This document shows positions 47,407-56,766 of a DNA stretch of 64,000 nt, one piece after another. The notes under the pieces are model-generated. The model made no database searches, was not told the DNA's origin, and saw only the letters and a program-made list of their open reading frames with translations. This DNA comes from Palsa-504 sp963756575 (GTDB taxonomy: Bacteria > Actinomycetota > Actinomycetes > Streptosporangiales > Streptosporangiaceae): positions 1 to 64,000 of the forward strand of contig CAVWOM010000002.1 in assembly GCA_963756575.1 (NCBI GenBank), given 5' to 3'. The first letter of the stretch is position 1; every line of letters begins with the position of its first letter. The position numbers were made by a program, and so were the translations under genes.

Positions 47407-48264
47407 TTAAGAGGTCAGCCAGGTCAGGACAGGCACGATCCGGCGGCCGCGGGCGGGCGTCCAGGGATGGCGCTCGCCGTTGACCCAGGAGTAGGCGGGC
47501 AGGCCGTCGCGGATGAGGCCGAGCAGCCGGGGCTCGCCGAGGTCGGCCGCGGCCCAGTCGAAGAGCGCCTGGATCCGGGGCAGGATCACGCCGTAGTCGA
47601 TCAGGCGGCCGGCGTAGTTCTCCAGGACCAGGATCTCCTCCAGCGAGATGCCGTCGAGCGGATACCGGTCCGGCAAGATGTTGTGCAGGGACAGGAACAG
47701 GTCGGCCCCCCGCCAGCGCGGATCGCCGAGCGGGCGGCTGGCGGCGCGCATCCGCCCCAGCGCCAGTCTCGGCCGGCCCACCAGCGCGTGCGCGTACAGC
47801 ACCCGGCTCAGGGTCACGTTCATGAAGAAACGCTCGATCGGGAGCTCGTCCGCGCTCAGCTCCTGGTGATCGAGGTAGCCGGCCACGATGCTGGCGTTGT
47901 GAGCCCGGTACCAGGCCACGGCGCCGGGCTGGCGCAAGAACGCGGCCCAGTGCGAGACCGAAGGGCGGCTCGCGGGCCCGGGCTGCCCCGCCGCCAGCCG
48001 GTCCGCCTCCCACGCATCGCGCAGCAGGCCCTCGTTGACGGCGCGCCACCACGTGCTGCCGGGCCGGGCCGAATCCGGGGCAGCGAGCAGGCCGCGTCGG
48101 ACCTGCCAGTTCATGAAGGCCGCCTCGGCCCGGCGGTACGCCCGGATCCGGGGGCGGCCGGGCCGGTCGTCGTAGAAACTGCTCGCCAGCCACAGCCGCC
48201 GGGCCGGATCGTCCCGTACGGCCGCCACCATGCCGGCCGCCTCGGCCGCCGCGTCACCCGGCAT
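47407..48264 (-). CDS. Conserved hypothetical protein, unrecognised family
   Basis: A 285-residue soluble protein, mostly helical by composition, rich in Arg, Trp and Ala (for example RAYRRAEAAFMNWQVRRGLL, RFFMNVTLSRVLYAHALV and DLFLSLHNILPDRYPLDG). No signal peptide, TM segment or known catalytic motif is seen. Codon use looks normal for the genome, so it is a real gene. It faces glutamate decarboxylase tail to tail (6 bp) and paaZ head to head (45 bp). I do not recognise its family. Confidence 0.7.
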   Translation of the reverse strand: MPGDAAAEAAGMVAAVRDDPARRLWLASSFYDDRPGRPRIRAYRRAEAAFMNWQVRRGLLAAPDSARPGSTWWRAVNEGLLRDAWEADRLAAGQPGPASRPSVSHWAAFLRQPGAVAWYRAHNASIVAGYLDHQELSADELPIERFFMNVTLSRVLYAHALVGRPRLALGRMRAASRPLGDPRWRGADLFLSLHNILPDRYPLDGISLEEILVLENYAGRLIDYGVILPRIQALFDWAAADLGEPRLLGLIRDGLPAYSWVNGERHPWTPARGRRIVPVLTWLTS

Positions 48265-48309
48265 CGGCAGATAGCGTAACTGACGGGGCCCCCGAGGCGA
48301 GGAGCTGAG

Positions 48310-50349
48310 ATGACGGTTTTGCGCAGTTACGTGAGCGGGGCCTGGACCGGCCCGGCGGACGGCGGGCGGCCGGTGCTCGACGCGGTGACCGGCGAGGAAG
48401 TCGCCCAGGTGTCGTCAGCGGGAGTCGACCTAGGCGCGGCGCTGGCCTACGGGCGCGGCACCGGCGGTCCGGCGCTGCGCGCGCTGACCTTCCACCAGCG
48501 GGCAGGACTGCTCAAGTCGCTCGGGCAGCTGCTGCGCGAGCACCGGCCGGAGCTGTACGCCCTGTCGGCCCGCACCGGCGCGACCCTGGGCGACGCCAAG
48601 TTCGACGTCGACGGCGGCATCGGCGTGCTGCTCAGCTACGCCAGCAAGGCCCGGCGCGAGCTGCCGAACGACACGATCCTGCCCGAGGGCGCGGCCGAGC
48701 CGCTCGGCCGGGGCGGGACCTTTCTCGGCCAGCACATCCTCACCTCCCGGCCCGGGGTCGCGGTGCAGATCAACGCGTTCAACTTCCCGGTCTGGGGTCC
48801 GCTGGAGAAGCTCGCCCCGGCGTTCATCGCCGGCGTGCCGAGCCTGGTCAAGCCGGCCACCCAGACCGCGTACCTGACCGCCCGGCTGGTCGAGCTGATC
48901 GTGGATTCCGGGCTGCTGCCCGAAGGGTCGATCCAGCTCGTCTGCGGGAGCGTCAGCGGGCTGTTCGACGATCTCGGCGAGCAGGACACGGTGTCGTTCA
49001 CCGGCTCCGCCGCCACCGCCCGGCAGCTGCGCGCCCACCCGGCCATCGTCGGGCGGTCGGTCCGGTTCAACGCCGAGGCCGACTCGCTGAACTGCTCGAT
49101 CCTCGGCCCCGAGGCGGAGCCCGGCACCCCGGAGTTCGACCTGTACGTCAGGCAGCTGGTCACCGAGATGACGGTCAAGGCCGGGCAGAAGTGCACCGCG
49201 ATCAGGCGGGCCCTGGTTCCGGCCGGGCTGGCGGACCAGGTCGCCGAGGCGGTCGCGGCGCGGCTCGCCGGGGTGGTCGTGGGCAACCCGGCCGCCGAGG
49301 GCGTCCAGATGGGGGCGCTGGCCGGTCTCGAGCAGCGGGAGGAGGTGCGCCGTTCGGTCAAGGACCTGCTGGCCGCGAGCCGGATCGTGTCCGGCGACCC
49401 CGGCCACGTGGACGTGGTCGGCGCCAGCGCCGAGCGCGGCGCGTTCATGGCGCCGCTGCTGCTGCGGGCCGACGATGCGGCCCGCCCCGAACCGCATCAG
49501 GTAGAGGCGTTCGGCCCGGTCGCCACCATCATCGGCTACCAGGGCACCGAAGACGCGATCGAGCTCGCGGCGCGCGGGCGGGGCAGCCTGGCCGGCTCGG
49601 TGGTCACCGCCAACACCGCCTTCGCCCGTGACGTGGTCCTCGGCCTGGCGCCCTGGCACGGCCGGATCCTGGTCCTGGACCGCGAGGACGCCGCCGAGTC
49701 CACCGGGCACGGGTCGCCGCTGCCCGCGCTGGTGCACGGCGGCCCCGGGCGGGCCGGCGGCGGCGAGGAGCTGGGCGGCATCCACGGCGTGCTGCACCAT
49801 ATGCAGCGCACCGCGGTGCAGGCCAGCCCGCGGGTCCTGGCGGCGGTCACGCGCCGCTGGATCCCGGGCACCGAGCGCAACGCCGACGGCGGTCACCCCT
49901 TCCGCAAGCCGCTCGCGGAGCTGCGCGTCGGCGACACGGTGGTCGCCGGGCCGCGGCCGGTGACGCTGGCCGACATCGAGCACTTCGCCGAGTTCACCGG
50001 GGACAATTTCTACGCGCACATGGACGAGGAGGCCGCCCGGGCCAACCCGTTCTTCGACGGCCGGGTCGCGCACGGCTACCTCATCGTCTCGTTCGCGGCC
50101 GGGCTGTTCGTCCACCCGGACCCCGGTCCCGTGCTGGCCAACTACGGCCTGGAGAACCTGCGCTTCCTCACGCCGGTCTATCCCGGCGACGAGCTGACCG
50201 TGACGCTGACCTGCAAGCAGATCACCCCGCGGGAGGACGCTGGGCACGGCGAGGTGCGCTGGGACGCCGTGGTCGCCAACCAGGACGCCAAGCCGGTCGC
50301 CACCTACGACGTCCTGACGCTGGTGGCGAAGGAGTGGCCCCCGGCCTAG
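48310..50349 (+). CDS. paaZ: PaaZ-like bifunctional ALDH / MaoC-domain enzyme
   Basis: A 679-residue fusion. Residues 1-520 are an aldehyde dehydrogenase (catalytic Cys in KAGQKCTAIRRA, general base Glu in FNAEADSLN). Residues 540-679 are a MaoC-type hotdog hydratase (DNFYAHMDEEAARANPFF, then GRVAHGYLIVSFAAGLF). PaaZ opens oxepin-CoA and oxidises the resulting semialdehyde in aerobic phenylacetate breakdown. The rest of the paa genes are not in the window. Start ATG after gaggagctgag. Confidence 0.9.
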   Translation: MTVLRSYVSGAWTGPADGGRPVLDAVTGEEVAQVSSAGVDLGAALAYGRGTGGPALRALTFHQRAGLLKSLGQLLREHRPELYALSARTGATLGDAKFDVDGGIGVLLSYASKARRELPNDTILPEGAAEPLGRGGTFLGQHILTSRPGVAVQINAFNFPVWGPLEKLAPAFIAGVPSLVKPATQTAYLTARLVELIVDSGLLPEGSIQLVCGSVSGLFDDLGEQDTVSFTGSAATARQLRAHPAIVGRSVRFNAEADSLNCSILGPEAEPGTPEFDLYVRQLVTEMTVKAGQKCTAIRRALVPAGLADQVAEAVAARLAGVVVGNPAAEGVQMGALAGLEQREEVRRSVKDLLAASRIVSGDPGHVDVVGASAERGAFMAPLLLRADDAARPEPHQVEAFGPVATIIGYQGTEDAIELAARGRGSLAGSVVTANTAFARDVVLGLAPWHGRILVLDREDAAESTGHGSPLPALVHGGPGRAGGGEELGGIHGVLHHMQRTAVQASPRVLAAVTRRWIPGTERNADGGHPFRKPLAELRVGDTVVAGPRPVTLADIEHFAEFTGDNFYAHMDEEAARANPFFDGRVAHGYLIVSFAAGLFVHPDPGPVLANYGLENLRFLTPVYPGDELTVTLTCKQITPREDAGHGEVRWDAVVANQDAKPVATYDVLTLVAKEWPPA

Positions 50350-50648
50350 CGGGCGCGTTCGGCCGGAGCCGTCCACGCCGACAGGTGCGCGGGCGCTAGC
50401 GCCGCGCTTGACCACGTTCGAGCAGGTCAGCGCGGACCGCGTCCAGTTCCATATGGTGTGACCGCCGCGACCAGCGTCGGCACGGCCACCGTGACCGGCC
50501 CGGGATGGTGCAGCACCTGGATGGCCGGCAGGACGATCCCGGCGTCCACGCCGACCAGCAGGCCGGTGACGATGGTGTAGCCCAGCGTGCGGCTGATTGA
50601 TGCGGTCGATGTCGTACAGCCGGAACTTGAGGATGCCGAACCCGAACG
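50350..50648. other. Gap between paaZ and the dehydratase operon end
   Basis: About 300 bp that holds a decayed histidine-kinase fragment (see separate entry) and nothing else recognisable. It is the boundary where the convergent paaZ transcript meets the microcompartment operon. Confidence 0.6.
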
Positions 50649-50655
50649 TTACGGC
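50455..50655 (-). pseudogene. Relic of a membrane histidine kinase N-domain
   Basis: The minus strand reads GFGILKFRLYDIDRI, then after an extra base ISRTLGYTIVTGLLVGVDAG, and IVLPAIQVLHHPGP. This resembles the LYDIDRIISRTLAYAIVTGLLVG segment of actinobacterial sensor kinases. Both ends are missing and one frameshift is present, so it is a fragment. Its 5' end overlaps the reactivase stop by a few bases. Confidence 0.6.
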
Positions 50656-52361
50656 CGCTCAGGCACGAGGGCCAGGGCCAAGCCGAGCGCGACCGCGTAG
50701 CGGTGGCCGAGCGGGCCGCCCGGGCAGGTGCCGCCGACGTCGCCCCGGCCGGCCGCTACCGCCTCGGGCAGCGACCGGGCCAGGACGCCGAGCAGTTCCT
50801 CGTCACCGGCCGGGCCGCCGACCACGAGCACCTGGGCCGGGGCCTGGCCCAGGGTCCGCACCGCCCGCCCGAAGTTCGCCGCCAGCACGGCCTGCTTGAG
50901 CCGCAGCCGGATGGCGCGCCATTCGCCGGGACCGCGATGGCGGTCGAAGGGCAGCCAGCCGCCGGGGCCTTCCACCGCGAGCATGCCCGCCGCCGAGGCG
51001 GGCGCGGGCACGTCCAGGAAACCACGGCTGCCGTCCTCGCCCTCGAACCGCTGATCACCGTCGACCCGCACGCACGGCCCGCGCTTGACCCAGTCGGCGG
51101 AGGCGCGCGGGATGGCGAGCATCTCCGCCACCGCGGCGGTCAGCAGGGCCCCGGCGCCCGCGGCCACCACGATCCCCGGCGGGCCGGTGACGTCGATCGT
51201 GCCCGCCCCCAGGTCGACGACGAACGCGTCGTCGCGGGCGCCCGGCGTGGTGAGCGCGCCGAGCCGGGCCGCCCGCGGCTCGCTGACCGGGCTGTGCACC
51301 GGCACGTCCAGCAGGTCACGCAGCACGGACGCGGCGTCCTGCTCGCCCGCGCGGCTCAGCGCGGCGACCAGCACCGCCCGGCCGGTACTGCCCAGCCGGG
51401 CCGTCGCCGCCTCGGCCGCGGCGGCCAGGTCCACCGCGAACAGGTCATCGACCTCGGTTTCGGCCGGCCCGTCGCCGAAGGCGGTCACCGCGCCCACCGG
51501 CCACCCGGCCAGCCGCGGGCAGGCGGCCCGCAGGGACAGCCGCCCCTCCCTCGTGGTCAGCACCCAGGGCCCGGCCGCGGCCTCCGGAACGTCAGGGACG
51601 GCGGGCAGCAGCCCCACCACGGCGTTGGCCCGGTCGGCCAGCGCCCGGCTCACCGCGACCGCGTTGGCGGACTCGCCCGCGGCCAGGCCGAGGCGGGCGC
51701 CGAGCGCCACCGGATCGGCCAGCAGCCGCAGCGTGTGCCCGGCCGGCCGCACCTCGACCGCCAGGAGCCGGCACGCGGCCGCCGCGGCGGTGTCGACCTG
51801 GTCGATGACCGGCAGGCCGCCGGGCAGCCGGTTGGCCACCAGCACGCCCTCGTCCCCGGCCACCAGCACCGCGCCGATCCGTGTCCCGGCCGTCAGCAGC
51901 GCCCGCAGCCGGGCGGCCGCCTCGTCATAACGCAGGCCGGGCGGCACGACCGCCACCACGTCCACGTCGCCGGGCGCGGAGCCGCTCGCGCGAAAGACGG
52001 TGTCACGCGGTGCGGAACCGGGGGCGCCGAGGAGCACGGGCGGCCCGGCGCAGACCCCGGTCCCGCCGGGGGTGGGCACGCCCGCCGCCAGCACCCGCAG
52101 CCGGCCGGCCGGGGCGGCCGCGTCGGGCACGGTCACCAGCGAGGTGTCCACCGCCCGCAGCGGCGCGATCCGCCCCTGCGTTACCGTCACGCTGAGCTGG
52201 CGCTCCAGCCGGCGCACCAGGGCGGCCGCGCCCCGTACCGAGCCCGGCGACCCCTTGCGGCCGCGCGTCGGCACCCGCCCGGCACCGAGGATCTTGCCCC
52301 CGGACACCAGCACGACCTCGGTCGTGGCGTTGCCGACGTCGATACCGGCGATCACCGTCAC
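50649..52361 (-). CDS. Diol dehydratase reactivase, large (alpha) subunit
   Basis: A 570-residue chaperone-like ATPase of the DdrA/GdrA family, which expels damaged cobalamin from diol or glycerol dehydratase. ATPase motifs are IAGIDVGNATTEVVLVSGG (phosphate 1) and DDAFVVDLGAGTIDVTGPPG (phosphate 2), with VVAAGAGALLTAAVAEML after it. The small reactivase subunit usually encoded nearby is not seen in the window. It follows the small dehydratase subunit by 11 bp and ends the operon. Confidence 0.92.
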   Translation of the reverse strand: MTVIAGIDVGNATTEVVLVSGGKILGAGRVPTRGRKGSPGSVRGAAALVRRLERQLSVTVTQGRIAPLRAVDTSLVTVPDAAAPAGRLRVLAAGVPTPGGTGVCAGPPVLLGAPGSAPRDTVFRASGSAPGDVDVVAVVPPGLRYDEAAARLRALLTAGTRIGAVLVAGDEGVLVANRLPGGLPVIDQVDTAAAAACRLLAVEVRPAGHTLRLLADPVALGARLGLAAGESANAVAVSRALADRANAVVGLLPAVPDVPEAAAGPWVLTTREGRLSLRAACPRLAGWPVGAVTAFGDGPAETEVDDLFAVDLAAAAEAATARLGSTGRAVLVAALSRAGEQDAASVLRDLLDVPVHSPVSEPRAARLGALTTPGARDDAFVVDLGAGTIDVTGPPGIVVAAGAGALLTAAVAEMLAIPRASADWVKRGPCVRVDGDQRFEGEDGSRGFLDVPAPASAAGMLAVEGPGGWLPFDRHRGPGEWRAIRLRLKQAVLAANFGRAVRTLGQAPAQVLVVGGPAGDEELLGVLARSLPEAVAAGRGDVGGTCPGGPLGHRYAVALGLALALVPERP

Positions 52362-52372
52362 CCTGGGCCTCC

Positions 52373-52744
52373 TTAAGCGGAAAGGCCCCGGCGGGCGTAG
52401 ACCTCGGCCGCCTCGGTCAGCAGCGCGGCGCAGCGGGGCAGCCCGCGGCCGGCCAGCGACGCGGCCAGCCCGGTCAGCTGGGCGGGCGTGGACCGGCCGG
52501 GCCGCAGCGCGTCGTAGATGGCCAGCACCTCGTCGTCGGGCAGCCGGGTCAGCTCGGCCGCGCGGCGCAGGTTCTCCGCCAGCTGCGGGTTACCGTGCTG
52601 CTCGGCCACGACCGCCTGGCGTTCCAGCGTCTCGGGGTGGATACGCAGGTCGGCCACGCCGACCTCGCCCGCCCGGACCGCCTCCACGGTCAGCCGTCCT
52701 ACTGGCTTCCCCGACAAGGCTCGAACCGATGTCCCTTCAGTCAC
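52373..52744 (-). CDS. Diol dehydratase small (gamma) subunit
   Basis: About 123 residues of the PduE/DhaB3 family: LSGKPVGRLTVEAVRAGEV, DLRIHPETLERQAVVAEQHG, NPQLAENLRRAAELTRLPDD and EVLAIYDALRPGRS. The GTG at 52744 is preferred because ggagg lies 8 nt before it; a GTG at 52816 would add 24 residues unlike the family. It is shorter than enterobacterial PduE and lacks an obvious N-terminal encapsulation helix. Confidence 0.9.
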   Translation of the reverse strand: MTEGTSVRALSGKPVGRLTVEAVRAGEVGVADLRIHPETLERQAVVAEQHGNPQLAENLRRAAELTRLPDDEVLAIYDALRPGRSTPAQLTGLAASLAGRGLPRCAALLTEAAEVYARRGLSA

Positions 52745-52789
52745 ACCGTTCACCTCCGTACCAGCTACTAGCCCGGGCCAGCCACTGCG

Positions 52790-52835
52790 ATGTGACGTTG
52801 CGGTTGTCTTGACCACGGCAATGTGACGTTGCGGT
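52790..52835. repeat. 15-bp direct repeat between dehydratase subunits
   Basis: atgtgacgttgcggt occurs at 52790-52804 and 52821-52835, 31 bp apart, in the short gap between the fused dehydratase gene and the small subunit. It may be a small duplication or a binding site; no other copy was noticed. Confidence 0.6.
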
Positions 52836-52858
52836 GGTTCCGGGCAGGCGTGGGAGGG

Positions 52859-55099
52859 TCACGTCAGTCCCTCCAGGCTCAGTTCTTCGGGGGGCGTGCC
52901 GGGGACCATGCGCCGGCGTTCCAGTTCCATCAGGGCGATCACGGTGGTGTGGTAGCGGGCCTCGATCGCCTCGTCGGAGTACGGGTTCCGGGCCGGATCG
53001 GGGGTGCCGCCCTTGGCGTGCCGGGCGGCGTTGGCGCCGAGCAGCCGGTACAGCTCGGGAGTGACCGAGGGGGCCACCGAGTACAGCTCCAGGTTCGCCA
53101 GCGGGGCCAGGTCGCGCCGGTGGATCAGCGCGGTGCCCTTGCCCTGCAGCCCGATGCCGATCCCGGAGCCGGCCAGCCGCGCCGCGGCCAGGCCGATCCG
53201 GCCGAGGTCGACGCTGTCGCCGAAGCGGACGACCCGCCCCGCGCAGCCCTCTTCCTCCAGGCCCGCCAGCATCTCCCGCAGCACGTCGGTCACGGCCAGC
53301 CCGGACAGGCACCGCCACACGTCCCGGCCGACGGCCGGCGAGACGCCGATGACCACGTCCCGCGGCCCCTGCCCGGGCCGGGCCGGGCCGCGAGCGGACA
53401 GCAGGGGCACCGCGAACCGGGCCTGCTCGGCCCGCAGGTCGGCGACGCCGCGCGCCTGGCGGATCGCGTCGATCTCGCGCTGCCGGGACGGCGAAGGCTC
53501 GTAGCCGGTGCCGGGGCCGCCGTAGTCGTTCGGGTCGGTGACCAGGGACAGCACGCGCAGGTGCTCGTCGAAGATGGCCGAGGTCTGGAGGTACTCCCCG
53601 GATAGCCTGACCTGGGCGAAGGCCATGGTTCGTTCGGCCTCGTGGAGATAGCCGCATTCGTCCAGGGCCGCCACGATGTCCACCACCGTCAGCCCGCGCT
53701 GGCGGATGGCCTGGGCCGCGGCCAGCACGGCCAGGGTGTCGGTCTCCCCCAGGTCCTTCGACCCGGCCGCGTCCACCGCCAGCTCCACGTGCTCGTCGGT
53801 GAAGTCGGCCAGCCCCAGGTGGGCGTAGACGGCGCGGCAGGCCTGGGCCGCCTCGCGGCGCAGGTCGGCGATCCGCGCCGGGGCGACCGTGCGCAGGCCG
53901 CCGTCGATTCCCCAGTCCCGCTGCATGGCCAGGAAGTCGTCGATGTCCTCGGCGTTGAAGTTGCTCGGGCCGAACATGTTGTCGTAGCGCTGGATCGACC
54001 CGAACCCGCTGAAGACGAAGTCCGAGCCGGCCAGGGCGATCGGCAGCGTGCGCGAGGTCCGGCGCATGTCCGATTCGCTCATCAGCGCGTCGTTCCCGGA
54101 GCAGGACTCCAGGTTGCGCATCATCGCCATGACGTTCTCGCTCATCAGCTCGCGCAGCCCGCCCGGCACCGCCGCCGCCACCGAGGCGCCGTCGATCCCG
54201 CCGTTCTGCACGCCCTGGGCGCCGATGGCCCGGGCCAGGGCCACGCAGCGCGCCTCGAGGTACAGCATCGACTTGCCCTCGGCCCCGGCCATCAGGACCT
54301 CGGCGCCGGCCCCCGAGGAGACCCGCATCTTCATCCCGCGGGAGGCGTAAGCCGAGGTGAGGAAGGCCTTGGACCACGGGGTGTCGTCGCCGTCGGTGAA
54401 CACCTGCTCGGTGCCGTAGAGCGAGACGGTCTCGGCGTAGGAGGTGAGCCCGCGCATGCCGAGCTCAAGCTCGAGCGCCTCCTCGACCGAGCACTGGATG
54501 AGCACGCCGTCGGCGCCGAACGCCGCCCCGATCAGGCAGGCGACCGCGTTGCTGGGGGCGTCGCCGAGCACCGGCACGGTGGTCTCGATCTCGCGGAAGC
54601 CGAACGCCGCCGCGGTGGCCGCGTCGGCCGCGAGCAGCAGCGGGTCATCGAGCCGGTTCGTCACGTGGGCCTGGTTGCTCGGCGTCCGCCGGGCCCGCAG
54701 CTTGGTCATCGCGATGACCAGCTCGGCCGGGCGGAGCTGGCCCAGCACCCGGGTCAGCTTGGCCGGGGTGGCTCCGCCGCTCAGCCGGACGATCTCCTGC
54801 CGCGGCACGGCCGGGTCGACCAGCAGGCGGGCGAACGTCACGTCGGACAGCGCCATCGCGTCTTCGGCCACGTCCAGGTCCAGGCCGTGCCGGGCGATGT
54901 AGGCGTCGATCGAGTCGAACCGCGCCTCCGGCACCCCGTCCAGCTCGGTCACCCGGCCGCCGGTCACCACCAGGCTCGGCTCGGGGTCATGCGGCGAGCG
55001 GAGCGCGGTCAGCCCGAGCTCGGGGTTCTCGACCGCGAAGCCGTCCAGGTTGACCCGCTGCCGGTCCATGAACCGGATCCGGCCTACCGGCTCGTTCAT
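52859..55099 (-). CDS. B12-dependent diol dehydratase, fused large and medium subunits
   Basis: A 746-residue protein. Residues 1-550 are the catalytic large subunit: RRTPSNQAHVTNRLDDP, VEEALELELGMRGLTSYAET, GVQNGGIDGASVAAAVPGG, LESCSGNDALMSESDMRRTS and the substrate strand GFGSIQRYDNMFGPSNFNAED. Residues 565-746 match the medium subunit (DVVIGVSPAVGRDVWRCLSG, GLQGKGTALIHRRDLAPLAN). Such dehydratases turn 1,2-propanediol into propionaldehyde or glycerol into 3-hydroxypropionaldehyde. It overlaps the GntR gene by 4 nt. Confidence 0.93.
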   Translation of the reverse strand: MNEPVGRIRFMDRQRVNLDGFAVENPELGLTALRSPHDPEPSLVVTGGRVTELDGVPEARFDSIDAYIARHGLDLDVAEDAMALSDVTFARLLVDPAVPRQEIVRLSGGATPAKLTRVLGQLRPAELVIAMTKLRARRTPSNQAHVTNRLDDPLLLAADAATAAAFGFREIETTVPVLGDAPSNAVACLIGAAFGADGVLIQCSVEEALELELGMRGLTSYAETVSLYGTEQVFTDGDDTPWSKAFLTSAYASRGMKMRVSSGAGAEVLMAGAEGKSMLYLEARCVALARAIGAQGVQNGGIDGASVAAAVPGGLRELMSENVMAMMRNLESCSGNDALMSESDMRRTSRTLPIALAGSDFVFSGFGSIQRYDNMFGPSNFNAEDIDDFLAMQRDWGIDGGLRTVAPARIADLRREAAQACRAVYAHLGLADFTDEHVELAVDAAGSKDLGETDTLAVLAAAQAIRQRGLTVVDIVAALDECGYLHEAERTMAFAQVRLSGEYLQTSAIFDEHLRVLSLVTDPNDYGGPGTGYEPSPSRQREIDAIRQARGVADLRAEQARFAVPLLSARGPARPGQGPRDVVIGVSPAVGRDVWRCLSGLAVTDVLREMLAGLEEEGCAGRVVRFGDSVDLGRIGLAAARLAGSGIGIGLQGKGTALIHRRDLAPLANLELYSVAPSVTPELYRLLGANAARHAKGGTPDPARNPYSDEAIEARYHTTVIALMELERRRMVPGTPPEELSLEGLT

Positions 55100-55955
55100 A
55101 CTGCCTCCTGCGCATGCAGCTCGACGACCCGGGCCCGGCCCGCCACGGCCCGGGGGCCGCTGCCCTCGGTCCGTACCACGATGCGGGTGCGGTCGGCCCG
55201 GAACAGGTCGCGGGAGAACTCGAACGGCTCCCCGTCGGGGTCGGTGGTCGTCCTGGTGATCGACATCAGCGGCGCCCCGGGCTCGACGTCGAGGATGGCC
55301 GCGTCGCCGGCCGAGGCCTGGACCACCTCGATCCGCTCGACCGCGTCGGCGGGCTCGGCGCCGAAGTGCTCCTCGAGCAGCTCGTACACCGACCCTCCGA
55401 GCGGCAGCTCGAGCAGCCCGGGAAAGCGCCGGGCCGGGAACCGGGCGTGCTCGAGGGAGAACGGGCTGCCGTCCGCGAGCCTGATCCGGACCAGGTCCAC
55501 GACGAGCTCACCGGGATGGGCGTGCAGCGCCTGCGCGGTGAGGTCGTCCGCCTCGGCCAGCCGCGCGCTGAGCACCCGGGTCCCGGCGGTCACGCCCTGG
55601 CTGCGCAGCAGGGCCGGGACCCCGACGATGCGGGACAGGTCCCGCTCGATCTTGCCCTTGGCCACGAACGTGCCGCCGCCGCGGCCGGGCACCCGGCGGA
55701 CCGCGCCGCCCTCGGCCAGCACGGCCAGCGCCTGGCGCAGCGTCGCCCGGCTCACCCCGAACTCGGCCGCGAGGGCCCGCTCGGCCCCGAGCCGCTGCCC
55801 GGGACGCAGCCGCCCGCTGCCGATCTGCTCGGCCAGCGCGCGCCGGACATCCTCGGGCGTCCGCGGTGCTCTGCTATCTCCGGGGGGGACGACTCCGCCG
55901 AGCCGCCCCGAGCCCCCGGGCCCTCCGGGCCCTCCGGGCCAGGAGCCCCGGTCAT
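55096..55955 (-). CDS. GntR/HutC-type regulator of the operon, one frameshift
   Basis: The C-terminal UTRA domain (from about LRSQGVTAGTRVLSARL to the end) and part of the winged helix (GVSRATLRQALAVLAEGGAV) are in one frame. The preceding wHTH part, TPEDVRRALAEQIGSGRLRP then GAERALAAEFG, continues in that frame but has no start codon before the SDR stop. An ATG at 55955 overlapping that stop enters it if the C7 run at 55882-55888 (read on the minus strand) had eight C. The repaired protein has 286 residues. Confidence 0.78.
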
Positions 55956-56755
55956 TCGGCCGCCGCTGCCATGGCGTCGGGGGATTCGGGCAGGACCTGG
56001 CCGCCGTCCACCACGATCGACTGGCCGGTGATGTAGGCCGCCTCGTCGGTGGCCAGGAACAGCGCCGTATAGCCGATCTCGTCGACCGTGCCGAGCCGGC
56101 GCATCGGGATCGCGGAGGTCATCCCGGCCTCGTACTCCTTGCCCAGGCTGGCCAGGCCCTCGGTGGCGATGTTGCCGGGCAGCACGGCGTTGACGGTGAT
56201 GCCCCGGGAGGCGAACTCGATCGCCGCCGTCCGCATGAACCCGAGCTGCCCGGCTTTGCTCGCGCCGTAGTGCGTCCAGCCGGGGAAGCCGGTGATCGGG
56301 CCGGTGATCGAGGAGGTGAGGATGACCCGGCCGCGGCCGGACGCCGCCAGCGCCGGCAGGCAGGCCTGCACCGAGAGGAAGGTGCCCTTGAGGTTGACGC
56401 CGAACACCTGGTCCAGGTCGTCCTCGGTCAGGTCCTCCAGCCGGCCGTCGGGGAAGATCCCGGCGTTGGCGCAGAGCACGTCGATGCCGCCCAGCCGCTC
56501 GGTGGCGATCGCGGCTACCCGGCGGCAGTCCTCCCGGCTGGCCACGTCGGCCAGCACGTAGGACACCTCACCGGGCGTCGGCGCCGCCTGCGCCTCGGCG
56601 TGCAGTTCCTCGGCGGCCACCCGGGCCGCCTCGGCGTCCCGGCCGGTGATCAGCACCTTGGCGCCGTTGCGGCCGAACACGCTGGCGATCCCCTTGCCGA
56701 TGCCGCGGCTGCCGCCGGTCACCACCACGCCCCGGCCCGCGATCGATGTGAACAT
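55952..56755 (-). CDS. SDR dehydrogenase, aminopropanol dehydrogenase-like
   Basis: A 267-residue short-chain dehydrogenase. NAD(P) site is VVVTGGSRGIGKGIASVFG, then CANAGIFPDG; the catalytic Ser-Tyr-Lys set is in LTSSITGPITGFPGWTHYGASKAGQ. RMM microcompartment loci encode an SDR that interconverts aminoacetone and 1-amino-2-propanol; position and length agree with that. ATG start is chosen at FTSIAGRGVVVTGG. It follows the kinase by 11 bp. Confidence 0.88.
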   Translation of the reverse strand: MFTSIAGRGVVVTGGSRGIGKGIASVFGRNGAKVLITGRDAEAARVAAEELHAEAQAAPTPGEVSYVLADVASREDCRRVAAIATERLGGIDVLCANAGIFPDGRLEDLTEDDLDQVFGVNLKGTFLSVQACLPALAASGRGRVILTSSITGPITGFPGWTHYGASKAGQLGFMRTAAIEFASRGITVNAVLPGNIATEGLASLGKEYEAGMTSAIPMRRLGTVDEIGYTALFLATDEAAYITGQSIVVDGGQVLPESPDAMAAAAE

Positions 56756-56766
56756 GGCAGGTCCCT

